Shown in pieces: positions 38,014-46,288 of a stretch of DNA of 64,000 nucleotides; the stretch's first letter is position 1; the number at the start of each line of letters is the position of its first letter. The translations under genes and the position numbers were made by a program. Source of the DNA: Yersinia frederiksenii ATCC 33641 (GTDB lineage Bacteria > Pseudomonadota > Gammaproteobacteria > Enterobacterales > Enterobacteriaceae); contig NZ_KN150731.1 in NCBI RefSeq assembly GCF_000754805.1, forward strand, positions 3,397,886 to 3,461,885, given 5' to 3'. The notes under the pieces were generated by a model. That model had not been told where the DNA came from. It worked only from the letters and a program-made list of their open reading frames with translations, and searched no databases.

Positions 38014-38025
38014 ATCAGGGCGTCA

Positions 38026-38541
38026 TTAACGCAGATAATGGATGACCTGATTGCCGCTGCCGCGCCAGATAAGTGAAGGGTCTTTCAGATCTTGCACGAA
38101 TTTGCCATCGACCAGCACATTAATTAAATCAACTACTTGCTGTTGTTCTTCACTCAGATCAGAAAGCGTATAACCTGTCCAGAGCCAGATATCTTTGCCG
38201 TCGCACTCTTGGCGTACACGTTTTACCAGTTGCAAGATAGCTGACAAATTTTGCGGATGTAGCGGATCGCCACCGGAGAGGGATAACCCTTGCCGACGGA
38301 TACGGGAATCATTCAGATCCGCAATAATCTGGTCTTCCATTTCACAGGTAAATGGCTTACCCGAATTCAGCCGCCAGGTACTTTTGTTATAACAACCCAC
38401 ACACTCATGTACGCAACCGGAAACGAATAGCGTACAGCGAGTGCCGGGACCATTGATAACATCGACCGGATAGTATTGATGGTAGTTTATGGTAAGTGCC
38501 TCCCTCGTACTTGATGTCGCAGGGGTGTTGGCTACATTCAC
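38026..38541 (-). CDS. nrdG: Anaerobic ribonucleotide reductase activase NrdG, start codon problematic
   Basis: Radical-SAM activase that makes the glycyl radical on NrdD. The C-x3-C-x2-C cluster motif is CVHECVGC, and LSLSGGDPLHPQN and DLKDPSLIWRGS follow. E. coli NrdG starts MNYHQYYPVD. Here the corresponding codon at 38490-38488 is ATA (INYHQYYPVD), with GGGAGG 8 nt upstream but no ATG, GTG or TTG near it. The nearest in-frame ATG is at 38541, inside an ERIC element, and would add 17 residues (MNVANTPATSSTREALT). I give the ATG coordinates; initiation at ATA is the alternative. It is co-transcribed with nrdD. Confidence 0.9.
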   Translation of the reverse strand: MNVANTPATSSTREALTINYHQYYPVDVINGPGTRCTLFVSGCVHECVGCYNKSTWRLNSGKPFTCEMEDQIIADLNDSRIRRQGLSLSGGDPLHPQNLSAILQLVKRVRQECDGKDIWLWTGYTLSDLSEEQQQVVDLINVLVDGKFVQDLKDPSLIWRGSGNQVIHYLR

Positions 38542-38621
38542 TCACCCGAATCACTTATTCATGTAAGCTCATCGGGATGAGTTCCTTTGCCGCCTACCTG
38601 CAACTCCAATTACTTTGGGTA
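38502..38621 (-). repeat. ERIC element between nrdD and nrdG, reaching into nrdG
   Basis: About 120 bp. In transcript orientation it reads from TACCCAAAGTAATTGG to CAAGTACGAGGG, with the core AAGTGATTCGGGTGAGTG. It starts about 15 bp after the nrdD stop, and its last GGG forms part of the GGGAGG ribosome site of nrdG. Confidence 0.92.
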
Positions 38622-38635
38622 ATCGTTTTTAGTCA

Positions 38636-40774
38636 TTAGCCCAATTGCCCATTAGCCAGGTGTTTTACCCGCCGTTTGACTTCTTCTTGCTTACCGGCAT
38701 TGAATGGCCGTGCATCTGGGCTCCCCAGATAGCCACATACCCGGCGAGTTACCGACACTTTTGATGGTTCATGATTGCCGCATTTCGGGCAGGTGAAGCC
38801 TTTGCTGGTGCAAGAAAACTCCCCGGTGAAGCCGCATTCGTAGCACTCATCAATCGGCGTGTTGGTGCCGTAATAAGGTACCCGGCTATAGCTATAATCC
38901 CAGACATCTTCCAATGCTCTGAGGTTATGCTGCAAGTTGGGATATTCGCCGTAACAGATGAAACCGCCATTAGCTAATGGGGGATAAGGTGCTTCGAAAT
39001 CCAGCTTGTCGTAGGGGTTAACTTTCTTTTCAACATCCAGATGGAAGCTGTTGGTGTAATAGCCTTTGTCGGTGACGCCCTCTACTACGCCAAACTCGGC
39101 GGTATCCAGGCGGCAGAAACGGTCACACAGGTTTTCGCTCGGAGTGCTGTACAAGCTAAAGGCATAACCGGTTTCATCTTTCCAGGCATCTGTTGCTTGT
39201 CGCATACGTTCGACGATCGCTACGCCCTTTTCGCGTAACTGTTCGTTGTCAAAGACATGGGTCTGATTGCCAAACAGAGCATTAACAGTTTCATGGATGC
39301 CGATAAAGCCCAGAGAAATAGATGCGCGGCCATTTTTAAAGATTTCAGAGATATTATCATCCGCCTGTAAGCGTACACCACAAGCGCCTTCCATATACAG
39401 GATAGGGGCGACTCGCGCTTTGATCCCTTCCAGACGGGCAATGCGGGTCATTAACGCTTTTTTGGCTAACAGCAGGCGCTCATCGAGTAATTGCCAGAAT
39501 TTCTCTTCATCACCTTTGGCTTCCAGTGCGATACGCGGCAGGTTAAGGCTGATAACTCCCAGATTATTGCGGCCATCGTGGATCTGCTTACCATCTTCTT
39601 CATACACGCTCAAGAAACTGCGGCAACCCATTGGGGTTTTGAAGGAGCCAGTGACTTTAACCACCTGATCGTAATTCAGAATATCGGGGTACATGCGCTT
39701 GGTGGCGCACTCTAGCGCTAGCTGTTTGATATCGTAATTGGCATCGCCAAATTTGTGGTTCAGGCCATCACGGATAGCAAAAACTAGTTTCGGGAATACC
39801 GCCGTTTTACGGTTTTTACCCAAACCGGCAATACGATTACGTAAAATGGCTTGCTGAATCATGCGTGATTGCCAACTGGTGCCTAGCCCAAAGCCGAAAG
39901 TGACAAAGGGGGTTTGGCCATTAGCGGTGTGCAGCGTATTGACTTCATATTCCAGTGATTGGAAAGCGTCGTAACACTCTTTTTCGGTGCGCGACATAGC
40001 ATATGCTGCGGCATCTGGGATCTGCCACTCTTCAGCAACAGTCTTATGTTTGTTAAAACTTTCAGTGACGAATGGCGCCAGAATTTCATCGATGCGGTTA
40101 ATGGTTGTCCCACCATAAATATGGCTGGCAACCTGCGCGATAATCTGCGCCGTCACTGCGGTGGCGGTTGAAATGGATTTTGGCGGCTCGATTTCCGCGT
40201 TACCCATTTTAAAGCCCTGAGTCAGCATGCCATCAAGATCAATTAGCATGCAGTTGAACATCGGGAAGAATGGCGCGTAATCCAGATCATGATAGTGAAT
40301 CTCGCCGCGCTCATGAGCCAATACTACGTCCCGTGGCAATATATGTTGTTTGGCATAGTGCTTGGCAACAATACCGGCCAGCAGATCACGCTGAGTCGGG
40401 ATAACTTTGCTGTCTTTGTTGGCATTTTCGTTCAGCAGCGCTTTGTTACTTTGCTCCACTAAACCCCGGATTTCCTGATTCAGGCGACCACGCAGTTCCC
40501 GCGAGATATCCCTGTCATGGCGATACTCGATATAAGCTCGGGCAAGCTGCTTGTATTGACCGGCCATCAGTTGGTTTTCTACCGCGGTTTGGATATCGCG
40601 GATATCAACCTTCGGCTGGTTCTCCATCGTCTGAGCGACCACACGAGCAACAGTTGCACAATAATCTGCATCCACAACGCCAACAGCCAAGGCTGCACGC
40701 TCGACAGCTTCCTTGATTCGTACCTCATCAAAAGGTACCTGACAACCGTCCCGTTTAATCACTACTGTTTTCAC
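38636..40774 (-). CDS. nrdD: Anaerobic ribonucleoside-triphosphate reductase NrdD (class III)
   Basis: Glycyl-radical enzyme reducing NTPs to dNTPs without oxygen. 712 aa: N-terminal ATP-cone (KRDGCQVPFDEVRIKEAVER), catalytic barrel, zinc site CYECGF..CPKCG near residue 660, and glycyl-radical loop RVCGYLGSPDARPF near the C-terminus. The start is GTG at 40774 with AGGAG 8 nt upstream. Two NrdR boxes lie in the promoter. It is followed by nrdG after an ERIC. Confidence 0.97.
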   Translation of the reverse strand: MKTVVIKRDGCQVPFDEVRIKEAVERAALAVGVVDADYCATVARVVAQTMENQPKVDIRDIQTAVENQLMAGQYKQLARAYIEYRHDRDISRELRGRLNQEIRGLVEQSNKALLNENANKDSKVIPTQRDLLAGIVAKHYAKQHILPRDVVLAHERGEIHYHDLDYAPFFPMFNCMLIDLDGMLTQGFKMGNAEIEPPKSISTATAVTAQIIAQVASHIYGGTTINRIDEILAPFVTESFNKHKTVAEEWQIPDAAAYAMSRTEKECYDAFQSLEYEVNTLHTANGQTPFVTFGFGLGTSWQSRMIQQAILRNRIAGLGKNRKTAVFPKLVFAIRDGLNHKFGDANYDIKQLALECATKRMYPDILNYDQVVKVTGSFKTPMGCRSFLSVYEEDGKQIHDGRNNLGVISLNLPRIALEAKGDEEKFWQLLDERLLLAKKALMTRIARLEGIKARVAPILYMEGACGVRLQADDNISEIFKNGRASISLGFIGIHETVNALFGNQTHVFDNEQLREKGVAIVERMRQATDAWKDETGYAFSLYSTPSENLCDRFCRLDTAEFGVVEGVTDKGYYTNSFHLDVEKKVNPYDKLDFEAPYPPLANGGFICYGEYPNLQHNLRALEDVWDYSYSRVPYYGTNTPIDECYECGFTGEFSCTSKGFTCPKCGNHEPSKVSVTRRVCGYLGSPDARPFNAGKQEEVKRRVKHLANGQLG

Positions 40775-40868
40775 AATGTCGCTCCTGTTTCCTGCCGCGT
40801 AGGGTTATCCACAAGACAACCCGCAGCACATAAGGGCTGCGAGAGGGTGTGGATGGTTTTGTGGATAA

Positions 40869-40915
40869 CTACTACATATAGATATCTTAATTCCTGCAAA
40901 CACTATATATGGGTG
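40869..40915 (-). promoter_or_regulatory. Pair of NrdR boxes upstream of nrdD
   Basis: Cores CTACATATAG (40872-40881) and CTATATATGG (40903-40912; full box ACACTATATATGGGTG, 40900-40915) resemble the NrdR consensus acactatatatagtgt. Their spacing is 31 bp, three helical turns, as at other nrd promoters. They lie 95-141 bp upstream of the nrdD start, fitting repression of nrdDG when dATP is plentiful. Confidence 0.8.
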
Positions 40916-41014
40916 ATGGCAAACAAGTTTGACTTAGGACAAGGAAATCGGCGTTAGGTTTATTCCTGCTCAGTGCTCGCCAATATGGGCATTTTATGCT
41001 GTGGACTCGAACGC

Positions 41015-41914
41015 CTATGGGCGGAAATGTTCTAGTAAAAAATCAACCCATACGCGCACCCGTGGGGGCAAATCGGCTGAAGCATAATAGAGCCACAGTG
41101 GTACCGGTGCTGGCCAGTAATTGGTTAACACCGGCACCAGACTGCCGTCAGCAAAATGGGGTTCTGCATGCCACTGTGCTACATAGGTTATTCCCATATC
41201 AGCCAGTGCTGCGCTCAATAATATTTCGGGCTGTGAGATAACCAGGCGGCCAGATAATTCTAGAGATTGCACCTCATTATTGTGTTGCAGTAACCATTTG
41301 ACTATCCGCCCTGTTGATGGGTTTCGGTGCAATAAACATTGATGCTGATGGAGGTCTGGCGGAGTGCTCGGCGAGCCATAACGCGCCAGATAAGCAGGAG
41401 TAGCTGCCAGTACCATTTGCATGGGGTAAAACTGACGGGCAATCAGCCGGCTATCGGGATCAATATGGGTACCGATGCCAACATCAAATCCTTCCCCGAC
41501 CAGATTAACCACTCTGGGCTCCAGTGAAAGGTCGAGGTCAATCAGTGGGTAGCGCGCCATAAACGCTGGGATCAGTGGCATTAATAACTGGCGACCAAAA
41601 CCGGGGATCAAACTGACTCGCACAGTGCCACTAGGATGTTGCTCATCATGACGCGCTGCATCCAGAGTCTGTGACAATGCCTGCCACAGTGGTGCGACCC
41701 GCGCCAATAATACTTTGCCTTCATCCGTCAGCATCACGCTATGGGTATTACGTTGAAACAGGCGCACAGCCAACCGCTCTTCCAATACGCGGATATTTTT
41801 ACTGATCGCGGCGGGTGTCACTCCCAACTGACGTGCGGCAGCAGAGAAGTTCTCATTTTGGGCGGCACTTAGAAAAGCGGGTAACAAACGGTGAATATCA
41901 AAAGGCAGCGACAT
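41015..41914 (-). CDS. LysR-family transcriptional regulator
   Basis: 299 aa with an N-terminal winged helix (ARQLGVTPAAISKNIRVLEERLAVRLFQR, residues about 22-50) and a LysR substrate-binding domain. It is divergent from an NAD(P)H oxidoreductase gene that it probably controls, 104 bp away. Ligand unknown. Confidence 0.9.
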   Translation of the reverse strand: MSLPFDIHRLLPAFLSAAQNENFSAAARQLGVTPAAISKNIRVLEERLAVRLFQRNTHSVMLTDEGKVLLARVAPLWQALSQTLDAARHDEQHPSGTVRVSLIPGFGRQLLMPLIPAFMARYPLIDLDLSLEPRVVNLVGEGFDVGIGTHIDPDSRLIARQFYPMQMVLAATPAYLARYGSPSTPPDLHQHQCLLHRNPSTGRIVKWLLQHNNEVQSLELSGRLVISQPEILLSAALADMGITYVAQWHAEPHFADGSLVPVLTNYWPAPVPLWLYYASADLPPRVRVWVDFLLEHFRP

Positions 41915-42018
41915 ATTGGTTGATACCTTGGGTTGAAATTGATGTGACTGATAGCAGTCTACTCGGGCAGGACGAAAAATGAAAAAATAGCGTTATCAAA
42001 CCTGTTGGAGAGTGAATT

Positions 42019-42543
42019 ATGTCCCGTATTTTAGTGTTAACTGCCCACCGTAGCCCAGATGAGTCCCGTATCAACCTCCAGTTAATAGAGGCAGTTAGTC
42101 TCTTACCGAATGTCACCGTGCATGAATTGATGCGTGAGTATCCAGATTTTCAGATTGATGTTGCTCGCGAGCAACAGTTGCTGGAATCGCATGATGTGAT
42201 TGTGATGATGTTTCCTTTTTACTGGTACAGCTCGCCGGCGATTTTAAGTGAATGGCAGGATGCGGTTTTAACTTACGGTTTCGCTTATGGCAGCCGCGGG
42301 GATAGGTTGCAGGGCAAACCCTTGCAGTTGGTGGTGTCTACCGGGGGGAAAGCACAGGACTATACTCCACAAGGTTATAACCGTTACCCGGCGTTAGATT
42401 TGTTACTGCCTTTCCGCGCGATGGCAAATATGACCGGGATGGATTTTTTACCGCCGTTCTTGGTGCAGGGGGCCAATGCCATGGAGGAGGATACTTTGCA
42501 GGAGTATATTCAAGGAGTGGTGAGAGTGATGGAGGGTTTTTAG
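42019..42543 (+). CDS. NAD(P)H-dependent oxidoreductase, flavodoxin-like (KefF/KefG-like)
   Basis: 174-aa flavodoxin-fold quinone-reductase-type protein. ILVLTAHRSPDESRINLQL is the FMN phosphate-binding start, MMFPFYWYSSPAILSEWQD is typical of KefF/KefG/MdaB relatives, and LVVSTGGKAQDY follows. No kef antiporter gene is adjacent, so a stand-alone reductase under the divergent LysR is likely. GGAGA precedes the ATG. Confidence 0.85.
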   Translation: MSRILVLTAHRSPDESRINLQLIEAVSLLPNVTVHELMREYPDFQIDVAREQQLLESHDVIVMMFPFYWYSSPAILSEWQDAVLTYGFAYGSRGDRLQGKPLQLVVSTGGKAQDYTPQGYNRYPALDLLLPFRAMANMTGMDFLPPFLVQGANAMEEDTLQEYIQGVVRVMEGF

Positions 42544-42664
42544 TTTTCAGTTTTAGTGATCAGTTTGGTTGTTAGTGTGAGTTCCTGTCATGATTTTGGT
42601 TTAGGTTTTTAGATTCGGTTGTACAGCTTCACGGCTCACCTAACCCTTGTCACCTTAAACAGTC

Positions 42665-42715
42665 AAGGGTGTGTTGGCGCACACCCTTAACGATCCTGCG
42701 CCTACGCACGTATCG
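42665..42715. repeat. Two adjacent strong hairpins in the 42.5-42.8 kb intergenic region
   Basis: AAGGGTGTG (42665-42673) / CACACCCTT (42680-42688) with a 6-nt loop is followed directly by AACGAT..TGCG / CGCA..ATCGTT (42689-42715). They lie between convergent genes. Neither has a T-run on either strand. They look like a small palindromic intergenic repeat rather than a standard terminator. Confidence 0.55.
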
Positions 42716-42780
42716 TTAGTCCACTTCATCGGTGGTTAAGTAAGCTCAGTGCATTAGCAACCGAACTAATCACCTGAAAT

Positions 42781-43497
42781 CTACCCCATAAAATGCTCGG
42801 CCAACTCCAGATCCCGTCGGGTAAACTCTCTCACTATCTTGCCACTTTCCATAATTGCGGCACGCTCGGACATATGCGCGACCACATCACTATCATGACT
42901 GACCAACAAATAAGTCATGCCATGCTCGTGTTTCAGGTGATTGAGTAGATTGAGAATTTCAGCCTGAACAGACATATCTAATGCTGACGTCGGCTCATCC
43001 AGCAGCAACAATTTGGGGCGTAATAACAGGGCGCGGGCGATGGCAATCCGCTGGCGTTGACCACCGGAGAATTGATGGGGATAGCGCTGTGCCGCAGAGG
43101 CGGGTAGGCCCACTTGTTCAAGTGCCTGATCAATTCTTTGCTGAATATTCTGCTCGCCGTGGATTTTTAATGGCTCCCCCAGTGTGCGCTGAATATTATG
43201 TTGAGGATGAAGCGAGGCATAAGGGTCTTGAAACACCATCTGCACTTCTTTACGCAACTGACCGGTAAAACGTTGCCCCGGCTGTAGCGGTTGGCCCAGC
43301 AAGGTTATCTCGCCTTGCCACTCCCGCTGCAAACCGGCCAGTGTGCGCAATACCGTCGATTTACCGCAGCCCGAAGCCCCGATCAGACTGAAAGTTTCCC
43401 CCTCTTGCACGGCAAAACTGACCGACTCAACCGCCATTTTTACCTGATTTTTCTGAGCGAAACTGACTTGTAGATTGTTAACTTCAATCAGTGCCAC
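42781..43497 (-). CDS. Peptide/nickel-type ABC transporter ATPase (second, NikE/DppF-like)
   Basis: 238 aa. Walker A is GASGCGKST, the signature is FSGGQRQRIAIARALLL and Walker B is LLLLDEPTSALD. The open frame reaches 43551, but GTG at 43497 has GGAGG 5 nt before it and starts the conserved VALIEVNNLQVSF, so I choose it. It overlaps the upstream ATPase by 14 bp. Substrate unknown. Confidence 0.88.
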   Translation of the reverse strand: MALIEVNNLQVSFAQKNQVKMAVESVSFAVQEGETFSLIGASGCGKSTVLRTLAGLQREWQGEITLLGQPLQPGQRFTGQLRKEVQMVFQDPYASLHPQHNIQRTLGEPLKIHGEQNIQQRIDQALEQVGLPASAAQRYPHQFSGGQRQRIAIARALLLRPKLLLLDEPTSALDMSVQAEILNLLNHLKHEHGMTYLLVSHDSDVVAHMSERAAIMESGKIVREFTRRDLELAEHFMG

Positions 43498-44362
43498 GGT
43501 GGCCTCCAGAGAAATCGGCATTGCGATCCAGTACCGGCAGATCAGTGCCATAGGTGCTGGCGTTCGGACGACAAGCCCAAAGTGTATGGGTATAAGGATG
43601 AGTTGAATGAGGCAAATCAGCTGCCAGCCCTTGATCCACTAATTTCCCCTGATACATCACCAGTACCCGGTGACAATGTTCGGCGACTAACGGCAGGTCG
43701 TGGCTGATCAGCAACAAGCTCATATTGCGCTGCTCAGTTTGCTCGACGATCAGTTCAAGAATCTGATTGCGCAGTTTGGCATCTAATGCTGAGGTGGGTT
43801 CGTCGGCGATGAGTACTCTAGGGTTATTCACTAAAGCAATGGCTAACATCGCCCGCTGCCCCATACCACCCGACAGCTGGCCGGGGTAGCTGTGATAAGC
43901 ACTTTCATTCAATCCAACCGAGGCCAGCGCGTTTAACACGCGCTCGCGCGTATCTGCACCGGAAAGGGAGTTATGCAAGAGTAGGGACTCTTCAACTTGT
44001 TTTCCAACCGTGCGCACCGGATTCAGTGCGTAGCGGGGGTCCTGCAGCACCATGGCAATTTCACTGCCACGTAATGCGCCCCATTGCTTAGATTTTAGGC
44101 GCGTTAAATCATATTCGATAACCTGACCGGAATTTCCTTGCTCGTCGGTATTATCCGCATAATAACTCAGCTTTTTGGCACTGACTCTCCCCGGCGAGCG
44201 AACTAATCCCATCAAGGCTCTGGCCGTAATAGATTTGCCAGAACCAGACTCACCTACCAGCGCGACTCGCTCGTGGCCGAGGTGGAACGAGATATTATCC
44301 ACCACTCGTTGTTGCTGAAAATCGACGCACAAGTTGTCGACGACGAAAATTTTATCAGTCAT
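43484..44362 (-). CDS. Peptide/nickel-type ABC transporter ATPase (first, NikD/DppD-like)
   Basis: 292 aa. Walker A is GESGSGKS, the signature is LSGGMGQRAMLAIALV and Walker B is LIADEPTSALD. The Asp-box C-terminal extension expected in DppD (CxxRC-type cluster) is not obvious; a CRPNAST segment is present. It overlaps the permease gene by 8 bp. Confidence 0.9.
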   Translation of the reverse strand: MTDKIFVVDNLCVDFQQQRVVDNISFHLGHERVALVGESGSGKSITARALMGLVRSPGRVSAKKLSYYADNTDEQGNSGQVIEYDLTRLKSKQWGALRGSEIAMVLQDPRYALNPVRTVGKQVEESLLLHNSLSGADTRERVLNALASVGLNESAYHSYPGQLSGGMGQRAMLAIALVNNPRVLIADEPTSALDAKLRNQILELIVEQTEQRNMSLLLISHDLPLVAEHCHRVLVMYQGKLVDQGLAADLPHSTHPYTHTLWACRPNASTYGTDLPVLDRNADFSGGHRGTD

Positions 44363-45188
44363 GGTGAGGGTCCAAAATATCTCGCAGGCCGTCGCCTAAC
44401 AGGTTAAATGCCATACTGCTAAGTAAGATGGCGCAGCCTGGGATCGCGGCAATCCACCATTGGTCGAAAATAACCTGCATGCCGTCGGCAACCATTGAAC
44501 CCCATTCAGACATAGGTGGGCGGGCTCCCAGCCCGAGGAAGCCTAATCCGGCTGCCGCCAAAATAATCCCCGCTAAATCGAGCGCCAGACGTACCACCGC
44601 AGAAGGGAGGCACATAGGTAAAATGTGGCCCCACAGCAAGCGCAGGCCTTTGATACCCATCATTTCAGCGGCGGCAAGGTAGTCGCTTTTGCGTAATAGC
44701 TGAATTTCGGCTCGGGCCTGGCGGGCATAAGCTGGCCACGTGGTCAGGGCCAAAGCCAGTGCGCCGTTAATTAAACCTGGGCCAAGCATGGCCACAAAAG
44801 CAAAGGCCAAAATCAGCCGTGGCATCGACATCACCACATCAGTGACACGCATTAAAATACGTTCGAGCCAGCCGCCGTAATAGCCAGACAGTACCCCGAC
44901 CAGCAGCCCCAATGGCAAGGTGATCACGGTAACCAGCAGCACTAACCCCAAGGTTGGGCGAGTGCCATAAATCAGGCGCGACAGCATATCGCGACCATAA
45001 CTGTCGGTACCCAGCCAGTGATGTCCCCCAGGCGGTAACAGCCGGTCAGCCGCGTTTTGCCAGTTAGGATCTTGCGGTGCCAGCCAAGGGGCGAAAATCG
45101 CGATGATGACCAACAAAGAGAGAATAAACAGCCCGATGCTGGTGGAAGGGGAACGCTTCAGCGCGTGGCAGATTTTTATGATTGACAT
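44355..45188 (-). CDS. Peptide/nickel-type ABC transporter permease (NikC/DppC-like)
   Basis: 277 aa with about six membrane helices. An N-terminal OppC-like segment (LFILSLLVIIAIFAPWLAPQDPNW) precedes the HHWLGTDSYGRDMLSRLIYG motif shared by DppC/NikC/OppC. It pairs with the upstream permease. Confidence 0.92.
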   Translation of the reverse strand: MSIIKICHALKRSPSTSIGLFILSLLVIIAIFAPWLAPQDPNWQNAADRLLPPGGHHWLGTDSYGRDMLSRLIYGTRPTLGLVLLVTVITLPLGLLVGVLSGYYGGWLERILMRVTDVVMSMPRLILAFAFVAMLGPGLINGALALALTTWPAYARQARAEIQLLRKSDYLAAAEMMGIKGLRLLWGHILPMCLPSAVVRLALDLAGIILAAAGLGFLGLGARPPMSEWGSMVADGMQVIFDQWWIAAIPGCAILLSSMAFNLLGDGLRDILDPHHD

Positions 45189-45189
45189 A

Positions 45190-46239
45190 TCAGCGCGTTC
45201 TCGGGTCCAGCAGACGAACCAGCAGGTCCGTCACATTGTTAATCAAAATAAAGCACATCCCGAGCAGCAGAGTTCCCCCCATAATAGCGGTGGTATCTCC
45301 GGCAAACAGTGCGCTGGTCAGATAGCGACCAATACCCGGCCAGGCAAAGACGGTTTCTGTTAATACCGCGCCTTCCAACATGCTGGTATAGGCCAGTGCA
45401 ATCACTGTCAGTAATGTGCCACGGATATTGGGCAGCACATGCATCAGCAGAATTCGCATCTCACCCGCGCCTTTGGCTCTGGCTAGCGTGATGTACTCTT
45501 TATTCAGTTCACTCAAACATGCAGAACGTGTCAGGCGGGTAATGCTGGCCAAGGCATAGTAGGAGAGCAGGGCCACCGGCAAGATCAAATGGGCGATAGC
45601 ATTACCAAAGGCACCGGCATCACCGGAGCGCCAAGTGTCGATCAGGGCAAAACCGGTTTTCGCTTCCACCGTATATTGATAGATATCATCAAGGCGACCG
45701 GGGCCGGGGCTCCATTGTAGGCGAGCATAAAATAGCAGCAGCATCAGCAGGCCAAGCCAGAAGATGGGCACCGAGTTACCCAGCAAGGTAATAAAACGAA
45801 TAGTGACATCCAGCTTGCTCCCCGCCCAACGAGCACACAACAAACCGAGGATAACCCCCAGTGATGCACCGATGATAAGAGATAACGTTGCCAATTCTAA
45901 TGTTGCAGGGAATACGTTGAGCAGATCGTGTAAAACCGGCTGACCACTGGCACTGGCAAGCCCCAAATCACCATGAGCAAGGCGCTCCAGATAATGCCAG
46001 AACTGTACAGGTAATGACTGGTCCAGCCCAAGTTGGTGTTTAACTTGCTGGTAAGTGGCTTCACTGGCGTGGTCGCCCACAATTTGTAGCACCCGATCCA
46101 CTGGCGACAACGCCGACAGGAAAAAGGTGATAACCAGTAGACCGAATAAGGTTAGGGCCAGGGTAAATAGCCCCTGTAAAAAACCCCAAAAACGACGCCG
46201 GGATTGGGTTCCCGGCGTATGATTTAATGCTACAGACAT
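45190..46239 (-). CDS. Peptide/nickel-type ABC transporter permease (NikB/DppB-like)
   Basis: 349 aa with six membrane segments. The DppB-type loop YITLARAKGAGEMRILLMHVL and the C-terminal FAWPGIGRYL are present. One base separates its stop from the next gene's start. The N-terminal 25 residues before the first helix are longer than in E. coli DppB. Confidence 0.92.
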   Translation of the reverse strand: MSVALNHTPGTQSRRRFWGFLQGLFTLALTLFGLLVITFFLSALSPVDRVLQIVGDHASEATYQQVKHQLGLDQSLPVQFWHYLERLAHGDLGLASASGQPVLHDLLNVFPATLELATLSLIIGASLGVILGLLCARWAGSKLDVTIRFITLLGNSVPIFWLGLLMLLLFYARLQWSPGPGRLDDIYQYTVEAKTGFALIDTWRSGDAGAFGNAIAHLILPVALLSYYALASITRLTRSACLSELNKEYITLARAKGAGEMRILLMHVLPNIRGTLLTVIALAYTSMLEGAVLTETVFAWPGIGRYLTSALFAGDTTAIMGGTLLLGMCFILINNVTDLLVRLLDPRTR

Positions 46240-46288
46240 CGACGTGCTCGCGTTAAATATACTTTATTGATAAGTCAGCGCGGCTATC

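Noticed and set aside
42019-42543. Naming the oxidoreductase KefF or KefG
   Set aside because: No Kef potassium antiporter gene is adjacent, and the flavodoxin-like family is broad.
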